From: Streptomyces zhaozhouensis
GTDB lineage: Bacteria > Actinomycetota > Actinomycetes > Streptomycetales > Streptomycetaceae
NCBI RefSeq assembly: GCF_900230195.1
Contig: NZ_OCNE01000002.1
Span: forward strand, 534,888-598,887
Length of the DNA stretch: 64,000 nucleotides
Direction: 5' to 3'
The notes beneath the pieces are model-generated. The model had not been told where the DNA came from. It was given only the letters and a program-made list of their open reading frames with translations, and did no database searches. Shown in pieces: positions 53,789-63,941 of this stretch (position 1 is its first letter; each line of letters starts with the position of its first letter). The translations under genes and the position numbers were made by a program.

Positions 53789-55648
53789 TCAGGCGGCCTT
53801 CTCGCCCGCCACCTCGAACCAGACCAGCTTGCCGGTGCTCAGCCGGGTGGCGCCCCAGTCGCGGGCCAGCCGCTGCACCAGATACAGCCCGCGGCCGCCC
53901 TCGTCGGCGGGCCCGGCCTGTCGCAGCCTCGGCAGCTGCGGAACGTCGTCGCCGACCTCGCAGCGCAGCACCTCGGTGCGCAACAGCCGCAGCGTGACGG
54001 GGCGTTCCGCGTACCGGACGGCGTTGGTCACCACCTCGCTCACCAGCAGCTCCACCGAGTCCAGCAGATGCTCCAGGTCCCAGCGGGTCAGGTTCTCCCG
54101 CACCATCCGCCGCGCCTCGCGCACCGACTCGGCGCGTGGGTCCAGCCAGCGGAACGCGACGTCGTCCGGCGCGATGCCCTCGAAACGGGCGGCCAGCAGC
54201 GCGATGTCGTCGTCCCGGTCGCCGGGCCCGACGATGTCCAGCACCTCGTCGCACAGCGGCTCCAGCGGCGCGGCCGCGTCCGGCCGGGTCAGCTGGGAGA
54301 TGTCCGCCAGCTTCTCCCGCAGATGCTCGACGCCGGTCCACACGTCGCGGGAGCGCGACTCGACCAGGCCGTCGGTGTACAGCAGCAACGTCGCGCCGGC
54401 CGGGGCCTCCACCTCGACCATCTCGAAGTCGACGCCGCCGACCCCGATCGGCGCGTTCGGCGGCAGGTCGACCAGCTCCGTCGAACCGTCGACGTGCAGC
54501 AGCACCGGGGGCGGGTGGCCCGCGTTGGCCGCCGTGATCCGGTGCGCCACCGGGTCGTAGACCGCGTAGAGGCAGGTCGCCATCCGGTCCTGGCCCAGGC
54601 GTTGGGCCTGCTCGTCCAGGTGGTGCAGCACGTCCAGCGGCGACAGGTCCAGGCCCGCCAGCGTCTGCACCGTCGTCCGCAGCTGGCCCATGATCGCCGC
54701 CGAGGTCGTCGAGTGCCCCATCACGTCACCGACCACCAGCGCGACCCGGCTGCCTGGCAACGGGATCGCGTCGTACCAGTCGCCGCCCACCCGCGCCGAC
54801 TGCGCGGCCGGCAGGTAACGGCTGGCGAGCCGCACGCCGGTGGGCTGCGGCAGGTCGTCGGGGAGCATGGTGCGCTGCAACTCGTCGGCGATGGACGCCT
54901 CACGCCCGTAGAGCACCGCCTTGTCGACGCCGAGCGCCGAGTGCGTCGCGAGCTGCTGGGCGACCTGGAGGTCCTCGGCCGCGAACACGTCGCGGTCCGG
55001 GCGGCGCAGGAAGATCGCCGCGCCGATCACCCGGCGCCGGCCGCGCAGCGGGGTCAGGATCGCCCTGCGCCCCTCGGGCAGCACGGCGGCCCCGGTCAGC
55101 TCGCGCATCGCGGCCTTCGGCACCTGCGTCTCGATGAAGACCGGCCGCACCCCGCGCAACACCTCGGCCAGCGGCCCGTTTCCCCGCACCTCGACCAGGG
55201 GCGTGGCACCGGAGAGCAGCGGCAGCTCGCCGCCGACGTCGTCCGGCGGCGGGTCGTTGAACGACTCCAGGGAGAGCGCCTCGGGGATGCGGTCGGTGCG
55301 CCGCAGCTTGAGGACCCACGGGTTGACCGGCTGTTCGTCCCCCACGGGCAACGGGTGCCGCAGGTAGACCAGGATCGCGTCGGAGAACGTCGGCACCGAG
55401 GCCCGGCACAGGCCCAGCACGATCTCGTCCAGGTCCATGCCGCGCGCGATGCGTCGGGTGGCCGAGCCCACGAACCGCAGCCGCTCCAGCTCGCGCATCC
55501 CGCCGGCGGGGATCTCGTCGGTCGCGGGACGGACGAGGGGCGCTTCCGTGGTGTCCGGCTCGGAGCGGGCGTGCGGCAGCGCCGGGCTCTCGGCGCGCGG
55601 TGCGTCCGCCGTGCGAGCCAGGGGCTGCGGAGGGGTCGGGTCCGTCAC
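53789..55648 (-). CDS. GAF/SpoIIE-type PP2C phosphatase with anti-sigma-factor kinase-like domain
   Basis: This 619-residue soluble regulator resembles the larger protein at 30387 but lacks its PAS domains. A disordered N-terminus precedes a GAF domain at about residues 60-225 (DEIVLGLCRASVPTFSDAILVYL to QVAQQLATHSALGVDKAVLYG). The PP2C domain at about 235-440 has GGDWYDAIPLPGSRVALVVGDVMGHS and LLLYTDGLVESRS. The HATPase domain at about 470-605 has ELLVSEVVTNAVRYAERP and DEGGRGLYLVQRLARDWG. These proteins usually work on anti-sigma or anti-anti-sigma factors. The GTG start at 55648 has no strong ribosome site. Confidence 0.85.
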   Translation of the reverse strand: MTDPTPPQPLARTADAPRAESPALPHARSEPDTTEAPLVRPATDEIPAGGMRELERLRFVGSATRRIARGMDLDEIVLGLCRASVPTFSDAILVYLRHPLPVGDEQPVNPWVLKLRRTDRIPEALSLESFNDPPPDDVGGELPLLSGATPLVEVRGNGPLAEVLRGVRPVFIETQVPKAAMRELTGAAVLPEGRRAILTPLRGRRRVIGAAIFLRRPDRDVFAAEDLQVAQQLATHSALGVDKAVLYGREASIADELQRTMLPDDLPQPTGVRLASRYLPAAQSARVGGDWYDAIPLPGSRVALVVGDVMGHSTTSAAIMGQLRTTVQTLAGLDLSPLDVLHHLDEQAQRLGQDRMATCLYAVYDPVAHRITAANAGHPPPVLLHVDGSTELVDLPPNAPIGVGGVDFEMVEVEAPAGATLLLYTDGLVESRSRDVWTGVEHLREKLADISQLTRPDAAAPLEPLCDEVLDIVGPGDRDDDIALLAARFEGIAPDDVAFRWLDPRAESVREARRMVRENLTRWDLEHLLDSVELLVSEVVTNAVRYAERPVTLRLLRTEVLRCEVGDDVPQLPRLRQAGPADEGGRGLYLVQRLARDWGATRLSTGKLVWFEVAGEKAA

Positions 55649-55747
55649 GAGGGGCTGTCCATCCAGGCGGGAACTAGCGTGCGGGGTGGCGATGTTGGGT
55701 TGTGTGTCCGATGAGGGTTGATCCTACGTTTGACGCCCCGGGGCGTA

Positions 55748-56467
55748 TCAAGAGGCTCTTGGGTGATCGGGGAGCCGGCCGGGGCGGGCCGGGGCGGGGG
55801 CGGAGGGCGCGGGGCGGCGCCAGTCGGCGGGGAGTCGGGGGCGCCGCCAACGGGGGTCGGGCCGCCAGGACGGCCAGTTCTCGGAGAAGGGCAGGCCCCA
55901 GGCGGTGATCAGCCGTAGCGCCTCCTGACCCGCGGCGCGGACCCGTGCCACCTGGCCGGCGTCCAGCAGCCCCGCCATTTCTGCCTGGGCGAATTCGTCC
56001 TCGTCCCGCCACTCCCAGCTGCGGTCAGCGTAGACCACGATATCGAGAAAGTGATCCTCGGAATCCACCCCGCCGGACCACCGGCTCCGGGGCTCTTCAA
56101 GATTGACGTACCAGTTCCTGAAGCGCCAGTCCCGATCCCAGAAAAGCCAGACCGACCACGGTTCTCCCGGGCGGGCCAGCTTCAGCAGGCCGTTGCCGAG
56201 CCAGCGGCAACGGTCCGTGGTGCGTGGCTTGGTGTAACGGGTGGCCAGGGGTTCGAGATGCGGAGGGGTGCCGTCCGCGAGCACGGGGCGTACGCACTCC
56301 GTTCCGGGGGCGAGCCAGACGGCCAGCAGATCCGGGGTGTCCCTGACAACGGTGACCGGCCTACAGATATGGAAATGTCGGGCTCCATTGGCCCTGTACC
56401 GCCACAGAATGTGGTCGCCCGGTCGCCAGCGATGCTCCCCGCCCGTTCCGCCGTTTCCCGTCTCCAT
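55748..56467 (-). CDS. DUF402 domain protein
   Basis: The 239-residue protein has the DUF402 core at about residues 60-190: WYVNLEEPRSRWSGGVDSEDHFLDIVVYADRSWEWRDEDEF, where the Tyr-Val-Asn, Asp and acidic runs match this beta-barrel family. DUF402 proteins in Gram-positives include nucleoside diphosphate phosphatases, but substrate cannot be predicted. The N-terminus is rich in Trp and Arg (HRWRPGDHILWRYRANGARHFHI) and the C-terminus is a Pro/Arg-rich tail. The ATG at 56467 lies between fumC and the PP2C gene, with no sign of a shared operon. Confidence 0.78.
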   Translation of the reverse strand: METGNGGTGGEHRWRPGDHILWRYRANGARHFHICRPVTVVRDTPDLLAVWLAPGTECVRPVLADGTPPHLEPLATRYTKPRTTDRCRWLGNGLLKLARPGEPWSVWLFWDRDWRFRNWYVNLEEPRSRWSGGVDSEDHFLDIVVYADRSWEWRDEDEFAQAEMAGLLDAGQVARVRAAGQEALRLITAWGLPFSENWPSWRPDPRWRRPRLPADWRRPAPSAPAPARPGRLPDHPRAS

Positions 56468-56533
56468 TCACACATGGTATTCGGGTCGTGGCCCCGGGCG
56501 GGGGCATCGTGCTGACACGTGGTCAGGGAAACG

Positions 56534-57928
56534 TCACGGGCGGGTCATGCGCAGCACGTCGAGCGCCTCGTCAAGCTGCTCCACCGTCAGTTCACCACGC
56601 TCGACATATCCGCCGTCGAGCACGGCCTCGCGGATGGTCTTCCGCTCGGCCAGCGCCCGCTTGGCGACCTTGGCCGCCTCCTCGTAGCCGATGTACCGGT
56701 TGAGCGGGGTGACCACGGAGGGCGAGGACTCGGCGTACTCCAGGGCGCGCTCGGCGTTGGCGGTGATGCCGTCCACGGTGCGGTCGGCCAGCAGCCGGGA
56801 GGCGTTGGCCAGCAGCCGGATGGACTCCAGCACGTTCTTGGCCATGACCGGCAGCATGACGTTCAACTCGAAGTTGCCGGAGGCGCCGGCGGTGGTCACC
56901 GTGACGTCGTTGCCGGTCACCTGGGCGGCGACCATCAGCACGGCCTCCGGGATCACCGGGTTGACCTTGCCCGGCATGATCGAGGAGCCGGGCTGGAGGT
57001 CGGGCAGCGCGATCTCGGCGAGACCGGTGCGCGGGCCCGAGGACATCCACCGCAGGTCGTTGCAGATCTTGGTGAGCGAGACGGCGACGGTGCGCAGCTG
57101 GCCCGAGGTCTCCACCAGGCCGTCCCGGGCGCCCTGCGCCTCGAAGTGGTCGCGGGCCTCGGTGAGCGGCAGGCCGGTGGCGCGGGCCACCTCGGCGATC
57201 ACGGCGGCGGAGAAGCCGGGCGGGGTGTTGATCCCGGTGCCGACGGCGGTGCCGCCGAGCGGCAGTTCGGCCAGGCGCGGCAGGGAGGCGTTGAGCCGCT
57301 CCACGCCGTAGCGGATCTGGGCCGCGTAGCCGTCGAACTCCTGCCCCAGGGTGACGGGCGTCGCGTCCATCAGGTGCGTGCGGCCGGACTTCACCACCGT
57401 GGCGAACTCCTGGCCCTTGCGCTCCAGCGCCTCGGCGAGGTGGGTGAGCGCGGGGATCAGCACCTCGATCACGGCGCCGGTGGCGGCGATGTGGATCGAG
57501 GAGGGGAAGACGTCGTTGGAGGACTGGCTGGCGTTGACATGGTCGTTGGGGTGGACCGGCCGGCCGAGGCGCTCGGTGGCGAGGGTGGCGAGCACCTCGT
57601 TGGTGTTCATGTTGGACGAGGTACCCGAACCGGTCTGGAAGACGTCGATCGGGAAGTGCTCGTCCCAGCGGCCCTCGGCGACCTCCTCGGCCGCGGCGGC
57701 GATGGCCTCCGCCATGTCCTTGTCCACCACGCCCAGCTCGGCGTTGACCTTGGCCGCGGCCGCCTTGACGCGAGCCAGGGCGGCGATGTGCGCGCGCTCC
57801 AGGCGCTGGCCGGAGATCGGGAAGTTCTCCACCGCGCGCTGGGTCTGGGCCCGCCACCTGGCGTCGGCCGGAACCCGCACCTCGCCCATCGAGTCGTGCT
57901 CGACGCGGTATTCGTTGGTACCAGTCAT
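56534..57928 (-). CDS. fumC: class II fumarate hydratase
   Basis: FumC interconverts fumarate and malate in the TCA cycle using no metal cofactor. The 464-residue protein has the substrate-binding [17 protein letters not shown] and the [22 protein letters not shown] region, the catalytic-loop signature [11 protein letters not shown] and [18 protein letters not shown]. These identify FumC as against aspartase or argininosuccinate lyase. The ATG at 57928 is chosen because upstream in-frame codons encode an unrelated Pro/Gly-rich stretch. It has a weak ribosome site. Confidence 0.95.
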   Translation of the reverse strand: MTGTNEYRVEHDSMGEVRVPADARWRAQTQRAVENFPISGQRLERAHIAALARVKAAAAKVNAELGVVDKDMAEAIAAAAEEVAEGRWDEHFPIDVFQTGSGTSSNMNTNEVLATLATERLGRPVHPNDHVNASQSSNDVFPSSIHIAATGAVIEVLIPALTHLAEALERKGQEFATVVKSGRTHLMDATPVTLGQEFDGYAAQIRYGVERLNASLPRLAELPLGGTAVGTGINTPPGFSAAVIAEVARATGLPLTEARDHFEAQGARDGLVETSGQLRTVAVSLTKICNDLRWMSSGPRTGLAEIALPDLQPGSSIMPGKVNPVIPEAVLMVAAQVTGNDVTVTTAGASGNFELNVMLPVMAKNVLESIRLLANASRLLADRTVDGITANAERALEYAESSPSVVTPLNRYIGYEEAAKVAKRALAERKTIREAVLDGGYVERGELTVEQLDEALDVLRMTRP

Positions 57929-57977
57929 GGGGTCGAATCTACCGGCCGCTCCCGCGAGCCGACCGGCCGGGCGGGGC

Positions 57978-58013
57978 GGGCCCGGACGGGGCGCGCTGGC
58001 GCCGCCCGGACCC
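57978..58013 (-). terminator. imperfect hairpin after the FtsX gene
   Basis: A GC-rich interrupted stem of about 14 pairs with a CAGC/GCTG loop lies just past the stop codon of the 777-residue FtsX-like gene. Mismatches make it weaker than other hairpins here. Confidence 0.4.
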
Positions 58014-58020
58014 GCTCCGG

Positions 58021-60354
58021 TCACTCGGTGCGCAGCCCGTCCGGGCGCATCAGCCGCCACAGCAGCGGGAGGCTGCCGACGGTGACCAGCGCGATCACCC
58101 CGGCGCCCGCACCGGCCATCGGGAGGAAGGCCAGCCAGCCGCCCAGCGGTATCCGCACCAGCGACATCAGCATCGCCCCCAGCACCACGCCCACCGACGA
58201 GGCCAGCGCGATGCCGAGCGCCACCGGCACCGCGGTCTGCCACAGCACCGAGAACCCGAGGGTGGTGCGGCGGGCGCCGACGGCGACCAGCGCGGCGAGC
58301 AGCCGCTTGCGCTCGCGCAACTGCTCCAGCGTGGTGACCAACATGCTGCCGCCGATCAACGCCAGCACGCCGGACGCCCCGATGATCATCCACGTCTGGA
58401 TGCCCTCCAGCTGGGAGGAGATCCGCTCGTTCACCAACGCGCGGGCGTCACCGTCGGGGAGGTCGGCCACCACGTTCCTGATCCGCTCCATGGTGTCCCG
58501 GTCGCTGAGGTCGGCGCGCAGCAGCAGCGAGGCCGTCCCCTCCTCCGGCCACAGGCCGTCGAGGGCCTCGGAGGTCATCAGCAGCCCGCGCGTCGACATA
58601 CCGCTCGGAGAGTCCCTGGGCTCGACCTCGCGCGTCTCCGGGACCGTCCACAGGCCGTCAAGGCCGGTGAGCTCCTCGCCGAAGCCTCCGTGGAGCCCCA
58701 CGACATCGCCTGTCCCCGGGCGGACGATGTCGAAGTCCTCCTCCGGCGGCGCGTCGTAGACCTCGCCCTCGGCGCAGTCCTCGATGTGGGCGAGCTCGAC
58801 CAGCACCGAGCACTCCGCCACCACGATCTCGGTCCGCTCGTCCACGGCCCCCTCCGCTCCCTCCCGCCAGACGGGGACGTAGAACGCGTGATAGGGCAGG
58901 ACGGCCTCGACTCCGGGTATCCCCTCCAACTCGTCGACGGCGCCGCCGACCGTCTCCCGGTCGCCGGTGCTCACGGACGCCTCGACCTGGGCGCGGTCCA
59001 GGTCCGCGTGCGTCGGGGTCATGTCCTCCTCGCGGACACCGTCGAAGAGCATGTACAGCGCCGTGGCCCCCGCGACGGCCACCATGATGCCGCTCATGGC
59101 GCGCACGGCCGGGCCGCTGCTGAGCTGGAGCCGGCGCGTCGCCAACTGCCAGGAGGCCGGTCCTCCTCGCAGCCGCCCGGTGACGCGCTCCACCAGCCAG
59201 GGAAGCAGCGCGGTCGAGGCGATCAACAGCAGCGTCACCCCGGCGACCGCCTGGACGACCGCGATGTCCGAGCCGGAGAAGTCCCCGTTCAGCATGAGCG
59301 CGAGCAGCCCGAGCCCCAACACCCCGGGCACCACCCGCCACAGCAGCCGGCGCGGACGGTCCCGCGACCGCCGGACCACGCCCAACGGCTCCACCACGAC
59401 GGAGCGCATCGCGAACAGCGTCGTTCCCACCGCGAGCAGCGGCACGGCCAGCACCACGAGGAGGGCCAGCGGAGGGCTGGGGGTGATGTCCGCGACGAAG
59501 GTGCTGGTGTCGCTGACCGAGATCGTCGCCAGCGGCGGGCGGATCGCCAGGAACAGCAGCCCGCCGAGCGCCATCCCGAGCACCGCGCCCACCAGGCTCT
59601 CGCCGGCGGCGATCCTCCGCGTCATACCCGAGTCGGCGCCGACCAGCCGCAGCGCGGCCAGCCGCCGGTCTCTGCGCTCGCCCCCGAACCGGGCGGCCGT
59701 GGTGATCAGGATCGGCACCGGCATCAGCAGCACCACGGCGATCACCAGGATCAGCAGCACCAGCACCGGGTGCAGTTCGTCGTCGCCCTGCGGCTGCCCG
59801 AAGCTGTCGATCCGGAGGGCGCCGGCCTCCGCCATGTCGTCGACCCCGGCGTAGTAGTACAACTCCTGGGAACCGAGCAGCCCCTCGTCCGCGATGGTCC
59901 CCACCCGGCGCAGGTCGTCCATGCGCTCGGCCAGCAACTCCCCCTCGGAGGAGTCGAGCAGCCGGGCCAGCGCCGGCGAGACCACTATCTCGCCGGGGGC
60001 GGGAATCTCGCTCACCCCGGGCGGCGGCTCGGCCGTGGTCTTCTCGCCCGCGTCGGGCTGGATCTCGACCCCGGAGATCCGCTCCCCGTGGTACTCCGTC
60101 CCCGCGCCCCGCACCAGCAGCGTGTGCTCGCCGCGCTCCTCGACCGAGGCGCCGAAGATGGACCGGGCGTCGTCGCGCTCGCCCCTGCCCTGGAGGACCT
60201 GGGGGACGGACGCGGCCAGCAGCAGAATCACCACGCCCAGGGCGATACCGACCGTGGTGAGCGCCGTGCGGGTCCAGGCCGAGGCGCCGCCGGTCACCGA
60301 GAGCCGGAGGCCGAGCCGCAGGTCGCGCGCCCAGGCCCGGACGCCGGCGCTCAT
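58021..60354 (-). CDS. large FtsX-like ABC transporter permease
   Basis: This 777-residue membrane protein has a first helix after [25 protein letters not shown] and about ten helices in total. The first FtsX domain is at about residues 215-345 ([35 protein letters not shown]) and the second at about 650-770 ([33 protein letters not shown]). A long extracytoplasmic section (residues 45-200 and 430-640) contains acidic segments. It overlaps the ATPase gene by 4 bp (ATGA). With PadR at the head of the operon, this looks like a regulated exporter of the type linked to antibiotics or antimicrobial-peptide resistance; the substrate is unknown. Confidence 0.82.
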   Translation of the reverse strand: MSAGVRAWARDLRLGLRLSVTGGASAWTRTALTTVGIALGVVILLLAASVPQVLQGRGERDDARSIFGASVEERGEHTLLVRGAGTEYHGERISGVEIQPDAGEKTTAEPPPGVSEIPAPGEIVVSPALARLLDSSEGELLAERMDDLRRVGTIADEGLLGSQELYYYAGVDDMAEAGALRIDSFGQPQGDDELHPVLVLLILVIAVVLLMPVPILITTAARFGGERRDRRLAALRLVGADSGMTRRIAAGESLVGAVLGMALGGLLFLAIRPPLATISVSDTSTFVADITPSPPLALLVVLAVPLLAVGTTLFAMRSVVVEPLGVVRRSRDRPRRLLWRVVPGVLGLGLLALMLNGDFSGSDIAVVQAVAGVTLLLIASTALLPWLVERVTGRLRGGPASWQLATRRLQLSSGPAVRAMSGIMVAVAGATALYMLFDGVREEDMTPTHADLDRAQVEASVSTGDRETVGGAVDELEGIPGVEAVLPYHAFYVPVWREGAEGAVDERTEIVVAECSVLVELAHIEDCAEGEVYDAPPEEDFDIVRPGTGDVVGLHGGFGEELTGLDGLWTVPETREVEPRDSPSGMSTRGLLMTSEALDGLWPEEGTASLLLRADLSDRDTMERIRNVVADLPDGDARALVNERISSQLEGIQTWMIIGASGVLALIGGSMLVTTLEQLRERKRLLAALVAVGARRTTLGFSVLWQTAVPVALGIALASSVGVVLGAMLMSLVRIPLGGWLAFLPMAGAGAGVIALVTVGSLPLLWRLMRPDGLRTE

Positions 60355-61043
60355 ACCGCACCCGCCATGTCACGCACGCGGCCGTCCCGCACCACGACCT
60401 CCCGGTCCGAGTAGGCGGCGACGCGCGTCTCGTGGGTGACCAGGACGACGGCGGTGCCCGCCTCCCGCGCCGCGGCCACCAGCAGACCCATCACCCGCTC
60501 GCCGTTGAGCGAGTCGAGCGCGCCCGTCGGCTCGTCGGCGAAGAGCAGCCGGGGGTTGTTGACCAGGGAACGCGCGACGGCGACGCGCTGCCCCTGCCCG
60601 CCCGACACCTGTCCTGGCCGTTTGCCCGCCAGGTCGTCGACCTCCAGCCGGGACAACAGCTCGGCCGCCTTCGCCTCGGCCGGTCGGCGTCCCACCCCGG
60701 AGAGCCGCAGCGGCAGCGCCACGTTCTCCAGGCAGGTCAACTCGGGGACCAGCTGGCCGAACTGGAAGACGAAGCCGAACTCCTCCCGGCGCAGCGCGCT
60801 GCGCGCGGCGTCGGTCAGGGTGAGCATGTCCCTGTCCCGGTACCTGATCTGCCCCTCGTCCGGGGGGACGATGCCGGCAAGGCACTGCAGCAGCGTCGAC
60901 TTGCCCGAGCCCGAGGGGCCCATGACGGCCACCACCTCGCCGGCGGCGATGGAGAAGCCGGCGCCGTCGAGCGCGGGCGTGGCGCCGTAGGTCTTGCTCA
61001 GCCTTTCCGCCGTGAGCAGGGCGGGCCGGGACACCGCGGTCAT
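60351..61043 (-). CDS. ABC transporter ATPase, LolD/MacB type
   Basis: This 230-residue ATPase drives the FtsX permease. It has Walker [11 protein letters not shown]-loop FGFVFQFGQLVPELTCLENVALPL, signature VSGGQGQRVAVARSL, Walker [13 protein letters not shown] and VTHETRVA. The start ATG at 61043 overlaps the padR stop by 4 bp (ATGA), and the stop overlaps the permease start by 4 bp, so all three genes form one coupled unit. A longer reading upstream is inside padR and is rejected. Confidence 0.9.
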   Translation of the reverse strand: MTAVSRPALLTAERLSKTYGATPALDGAGFSIAAGEVVAVMGPSGSGKSTLLQCLAGIVPPDEGQIRYRDRDMLTLTDAARSALRREEFGFVFQFGQLVPELTCLENVALPLRLSGVGRRPAEAKAAELLSRLEVDDLAGKRPGQVSGGQGQRVAVARSLVNNPRLLFADEPTGALDSLNGERVMGLLVAAAREAGTAVVLVTHETRVAAYSDREVVVRDGRVRDMAGAV

Positions 61044-61564
61044 GAGCGCACCTCCGAGGCGAGCCGGTCCAGCCGGGCCGCGGTCAGTTCGAGCCACCGC
61101 AGGTCGGCCTCCAGATGGAACAGGGCGTGGTCACAGACCAGTTGGTCGGCGAGGTCCCCGGCGAGCTTGCGTCGGGTGAGCTCCCGCATCAGCCGCAGGT
61201 GCTCGGCCCGCTGGGTGTCCAGCAGGTCGTCGGCGCTGCGGTCCGTCAGCAGGGCGAGCACGACCTTGTGGTAGAGGACGCTCTGGAGGTACGGCTCGGG
61301 CTTCTCCGGGCGGGCGAGCCACTGCTCGACATCGGTCACACCGGCTTCGGTGATCGCGTAGCGCTTGCGCTCTGGGCCCCCGTCCGTCTCGACTCCGTCG
61401 ACCTCCACCAGGCCGTTCTTCAGGAGGCGGGACATGGTCGCGTAGACCTGTCCGTAGTGGAGGGGGCGGTCCTGACCGAAGTGCACGTCGAACGTGCGCT
61501 TGAGGTCGTAGCCGTGGCGGGGGCCGCCCTCAAGGAGGCCGAGCAGCGTGTGACTTATGGACAT
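61040..61564 (-). CDS. PadR-family transcriptional regulator
   Basis: The 174-residue regulator has an N-terminal winged helix (MSISHTLLGLLEGGPRHGYDLKRTFDVHFGQ, then HYGQVYATMSRLLKNGLVEVDG and RKRYAITEAG), the PadR pattern, and a helical C-terminal Vir-like domain. It is the first gene of an operon with an ATPase and an FtsX permease, a common PadR arrangement where the regulator represses its own exporter until a ligand binds. The ATG at 61564 lies 7 bp after -10 TATAGT, so the transcript is probably leaderless; a palindrome overlaps that -10. Confidence 0.88.
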   Translation of the reverse strand: MSISHTLLGLLEGGPRHGYDLKRTFDVHFGQDRPLHYGQVYATMSRLLKNGLVEVDGVETDGGPERKRYAITEAGVTDVEQWLARPEKPEPYLQSVLYHKVVLALLTDRSADDLLDTQRAEHLRLMRELTRRKLAGDLADQLVCDHALFHLEADLRWLELTAARLDRLASEVRS

Positions 61565-61571
61565 GCCGGCG

Positions 61572-61590
61572 ACTATACACGCGATGTATA
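61572..61590 (-). promoter_or_regulatory. PadR promoter with overlapping palindrome
   Basis: On the minus strand TATAGT (61572-61577) is a consensus-like -10, 7 bp from the ATG at 61564. TATACA-CGCGA-TGTATA on the plus strand (61574-61590) is a perfect 6-bp inverted repeat overlapping this -10, a good place for autorepression by PadR. It shares ATACATCGCG (minus strand) with the DUF1707 operator. Confidence 0.65.
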
Positions 61591-61876
61591 CCCACCATGC
61601 ATAGCCCTTGAGAGTGAACCCACCGGACCGCGGTTGCCGCCGCCCGCCCAGCGGGGAGACCCAGGCCACACGGCCGGGGCACCGAGTCACCCTCGCGGCA
61701 CGGAAAGGTGGCGACCAGGCAACGCCGCGCGCGCCACTGGCGTCTGATCCCCTAGCGTGACCACAGCGAGTACCGCGCGGGCCAACGGGTCGGCGCGCAG
61801 AGAAGGCCGGGGAGAAGTCGATGCCGCACAGCGCCGACGGGCGGAGCCGCTCCGTCGGTCACCCCCGAGGAGCGGC
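61591..61876. other. gap between padR and hydrolase gene
   Basis: Together with the PadR promoter this is a 312-bp stretch without a gene. TAGCGT (61753-61758) could be a plus-strand -10 for the hydrolase gene, without a clear -35. In-frame codons from 61757 to the ATG at 61877 encode an Arg/Ala-rich run that does not look like a real N-terminus. Nothing else is evident. Confidence 0.4.
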
Positions 61877-63847
61877 ATGAGTGAACAACCCACGCCGGAC
61901 GCCGAGTCGAGGCGCCCCGCCCCCGCCGAGCCCGAGACGACGGCCGGGGGACCCCCCGCCGGGCGGGAGCCGGAGGCCGGGGCCGCCGCGGGGGGCCCGC
62001 CCGAGGACGGCGCGCCGGCGCGGACCGCCACCGCCCGGCCCCCGGAGGCCGCGCCCCAAACGAGCAGCCCCGAGAATGACCGAAAAGCGCCCCCGCTCGG
62101 GGCGCGTGGCGCGGCCGGCGCCACCGGCCGCTGGCTGCTGCGCGTCGCCCGCCGCCCCTACTGGGAGCGCCCGCGCTCCAGTTGGCTGGTGCGGCGCTGG
62201 CCCGACCTGACCGCCTGCCTGGTGGCCACGTTCTTCTTCTGGCTGTCGCTGACCCCCTCGCTGGTGCCCCGCCCCTGGTACTACCAGGGCGCCATCGGCG
62301 GCATCACGGCCGCCATCGGGTACGGCCTGGGCGCGCTGCTGAGCTGGGTCTACCGGCTGTCGCTGCGCAGATGGGTGCCGGGCGAACGCGTCAGGGCCCG
62401 CGCGTGGCTGGCCTACTGGCTGCTGCTCCCGTGGACGGTGGCACTGATGCTCAGCCAGAGCGCCGACATGCAGCGGGAGCTGCGCCAGCTCCAGGGGATG
62501 CCGCCCACCCTGACGTGGCACTCGATGATGATCGTCCTCATCTCGCTCGCGGTGCTGGTGCTGCTGCTGGTGGTGGCGCGCGCCGTCCGGCTCTTCACCG
62601 GGCTGCTGACCCGCATGTTGAACCGTTTCGTCCCCTGGCCGGTCGCCGTCGCGCTCGGGCTGGCGATGAGCACGGCGATCGTGGTGATCGGCACCAGGGA
62701 CGTGGTGTGGGACCGGGGCATCCTGGAGGTCGCCGACCGGATCGCCGCCGCGAAGGATCGTTCCACCGATCCGGGGGTGATGCGGTCCTACTCGCCGGTG
62801 GTCTCCGGCAGCCCCGACTCGCTGATCCACTGGGACGACCTCGGCAACAAGGGCCGGACCTTCGCGGGGACCACCCTTTCCAGCGACGAGATCTCGGACT
62901 TCACCGGTGAGGAGGCGCTGGACCCCGCCCGCGTCTACGTCGGCCGGGCCTCCTACGACGACTACGCGGACGGGGCCGAGCTGGCGGTCCGCGAGTTGGA
63001 GCGGGTGGGCGCGTTCGACCGCGAGGTGCTGGCCATCACGGGCACCACGGGCACGGGCTGGGTCAACCCGACCACGGTCGAGGCGCTGGAGTACATGCAC
63101 GGCGGTGACACCGCCGTGGTCACCATGCAGTACTCCTACCTGCCGAGTTGGGCCTCCTTCATGGTGGACAGGAACGAGGCGGGCATCGCGACCAAGGCAC
63201 TGGTGGACGCGGTGCACGCCCGATGGCAGCAGGAGCCGGACGAGGACCGGCCCAAGCTGTTGATCTTCGGCGAGAGCCTGGCGGTCTCGGCCATCGAGTC
63301 GGCCTTCGACGGTCTGGACGACCTGCTGGAACGCACCGACGGCGCGCTGCTGATCGGCCCGCCCGACTTCAGCCCGATCCACGACGAGCTGACCGAGCAC
63401 CGGGACCCGGGCAGCCCGATCTGGCGGCCGGTCTACGACGACGGCCGGCACGTGCGGTTCGCCCAGTTCCCCGACCTCGACCTGACCAGGCCGTCGGCGG
63501 AGCCGTGGGAGTACCCGCGGGTGGTCTACCTCCAGAACGCCTCCGACCCGGTGGTCTGGTGGTCACCCAACCTGTTGTTCGAACGGCCGGAGTGGCTGAA
63601 CGAACCGCTGGGGCCGGACGTGACCACCGCCATCGACTGGTTTCCCTTCGTCACCTTCTGGCAGACCACCGTGGACATGGCGGTCTCCTACGGCTCGCCC
63701 GCGCCGCACGGCCACCGCTACGGCTCCAACCCGGTCAACGCCTGGGCCGCCATCGCCCCGCCCGACGGGTGGAGCACCGTGGACACCGAACGGCTGGGCT
63801 GGCTGCTGGAGATCCGCCACCCGCCGAGGCACGGCTGGGCCGGCTGA
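61877..63847 (+). CDS. alpha/beta-hydrolase family membrane protein (Abhydrolase_9 type)
   Basis: This 656-residue protein has a 75-residue Pro/Ala/Gly-rich N-terminus, then about four membrane helices at residues 115-135, 145-160, 180-200 and 215-240. The soluble extracytoplasmic part starts near 290 and has hydrolase-like motifs: VLAITGTTGTGWVNPTTVEALEYMHGGDTAVVTMQYSYLPSW, LLIFGESLAVSAIESAF with Gly-Glu-Ser, and LLIGPPDFSPIHDELT. These match the actinobacterial Abhydrolase_9 membrane family. Substrate unknown. The ATG at 61877 follows GAGGAG. The downstream gap runs into an insertion sequence. Confidence 0.8.
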   Translation: MSEQPTPDAESRRPAPAEPETTAGGPPAGREPEAGAAAGGPPEDGAPARTATARPPEAAPQTSSPENDRKAPPLGARGAAGATGRWLLRVARRPYWERPRSSWLVRRWPDLTACLVATFFFWLSLTPSLVPRPWYYQGAIGGITAAIGYGLGALLSWVYRLSLRRWVPGERVRARAWLAYWLLLPWTVALMLSQSADMQRELRQLQGMPPTLTWHSMMIVLISLAVLVLLLVVARAVRLFTGLLTRMLNRFVPWPVAVALGLAMSTAIVVIGTRDVVWDRGILEVADRIAAAKDRSTDPGVMRSYSPVVSGSPDSLIHWDDLGNKGRTFAGTTLSSDEISDFTGEEALDPARVYVGRASYDDYADGAELAVRELERVGAFDREVLAITGTTGTGWVNPTTVEALEYMHGGDTAVVTMQYSYLPSWASFMVDRNEAGIATKALVDAVHARWQQEPDEDRPKLLIFGESLAVSAIESAFDGLDDLLERTDGALLIGPPDFSPIHDELTEHRDPGSPIWRPVYDDGRHVRFAQFPDLDLTRPSAEPWEYPRVVYLQNASDPVVWWSPNLLFERPEWLNEPLGPDVTTAIDWFPFVTFWQTTVDMAVSYGSPAPHGHRYGSNPVNAWAAIAPPDGWSTVDTERLGWLLEIRHPPRHGWAG

Positions 63848-63941
63848 CCCCGCCCCTCCCCTCGCGGCCCCCTCCCGGCACACACGTCGAGGCCGCCTCC
63901 CACTCCTTGGGTTCTAGGGGTCGTCGCAACACCGCCTGGTT

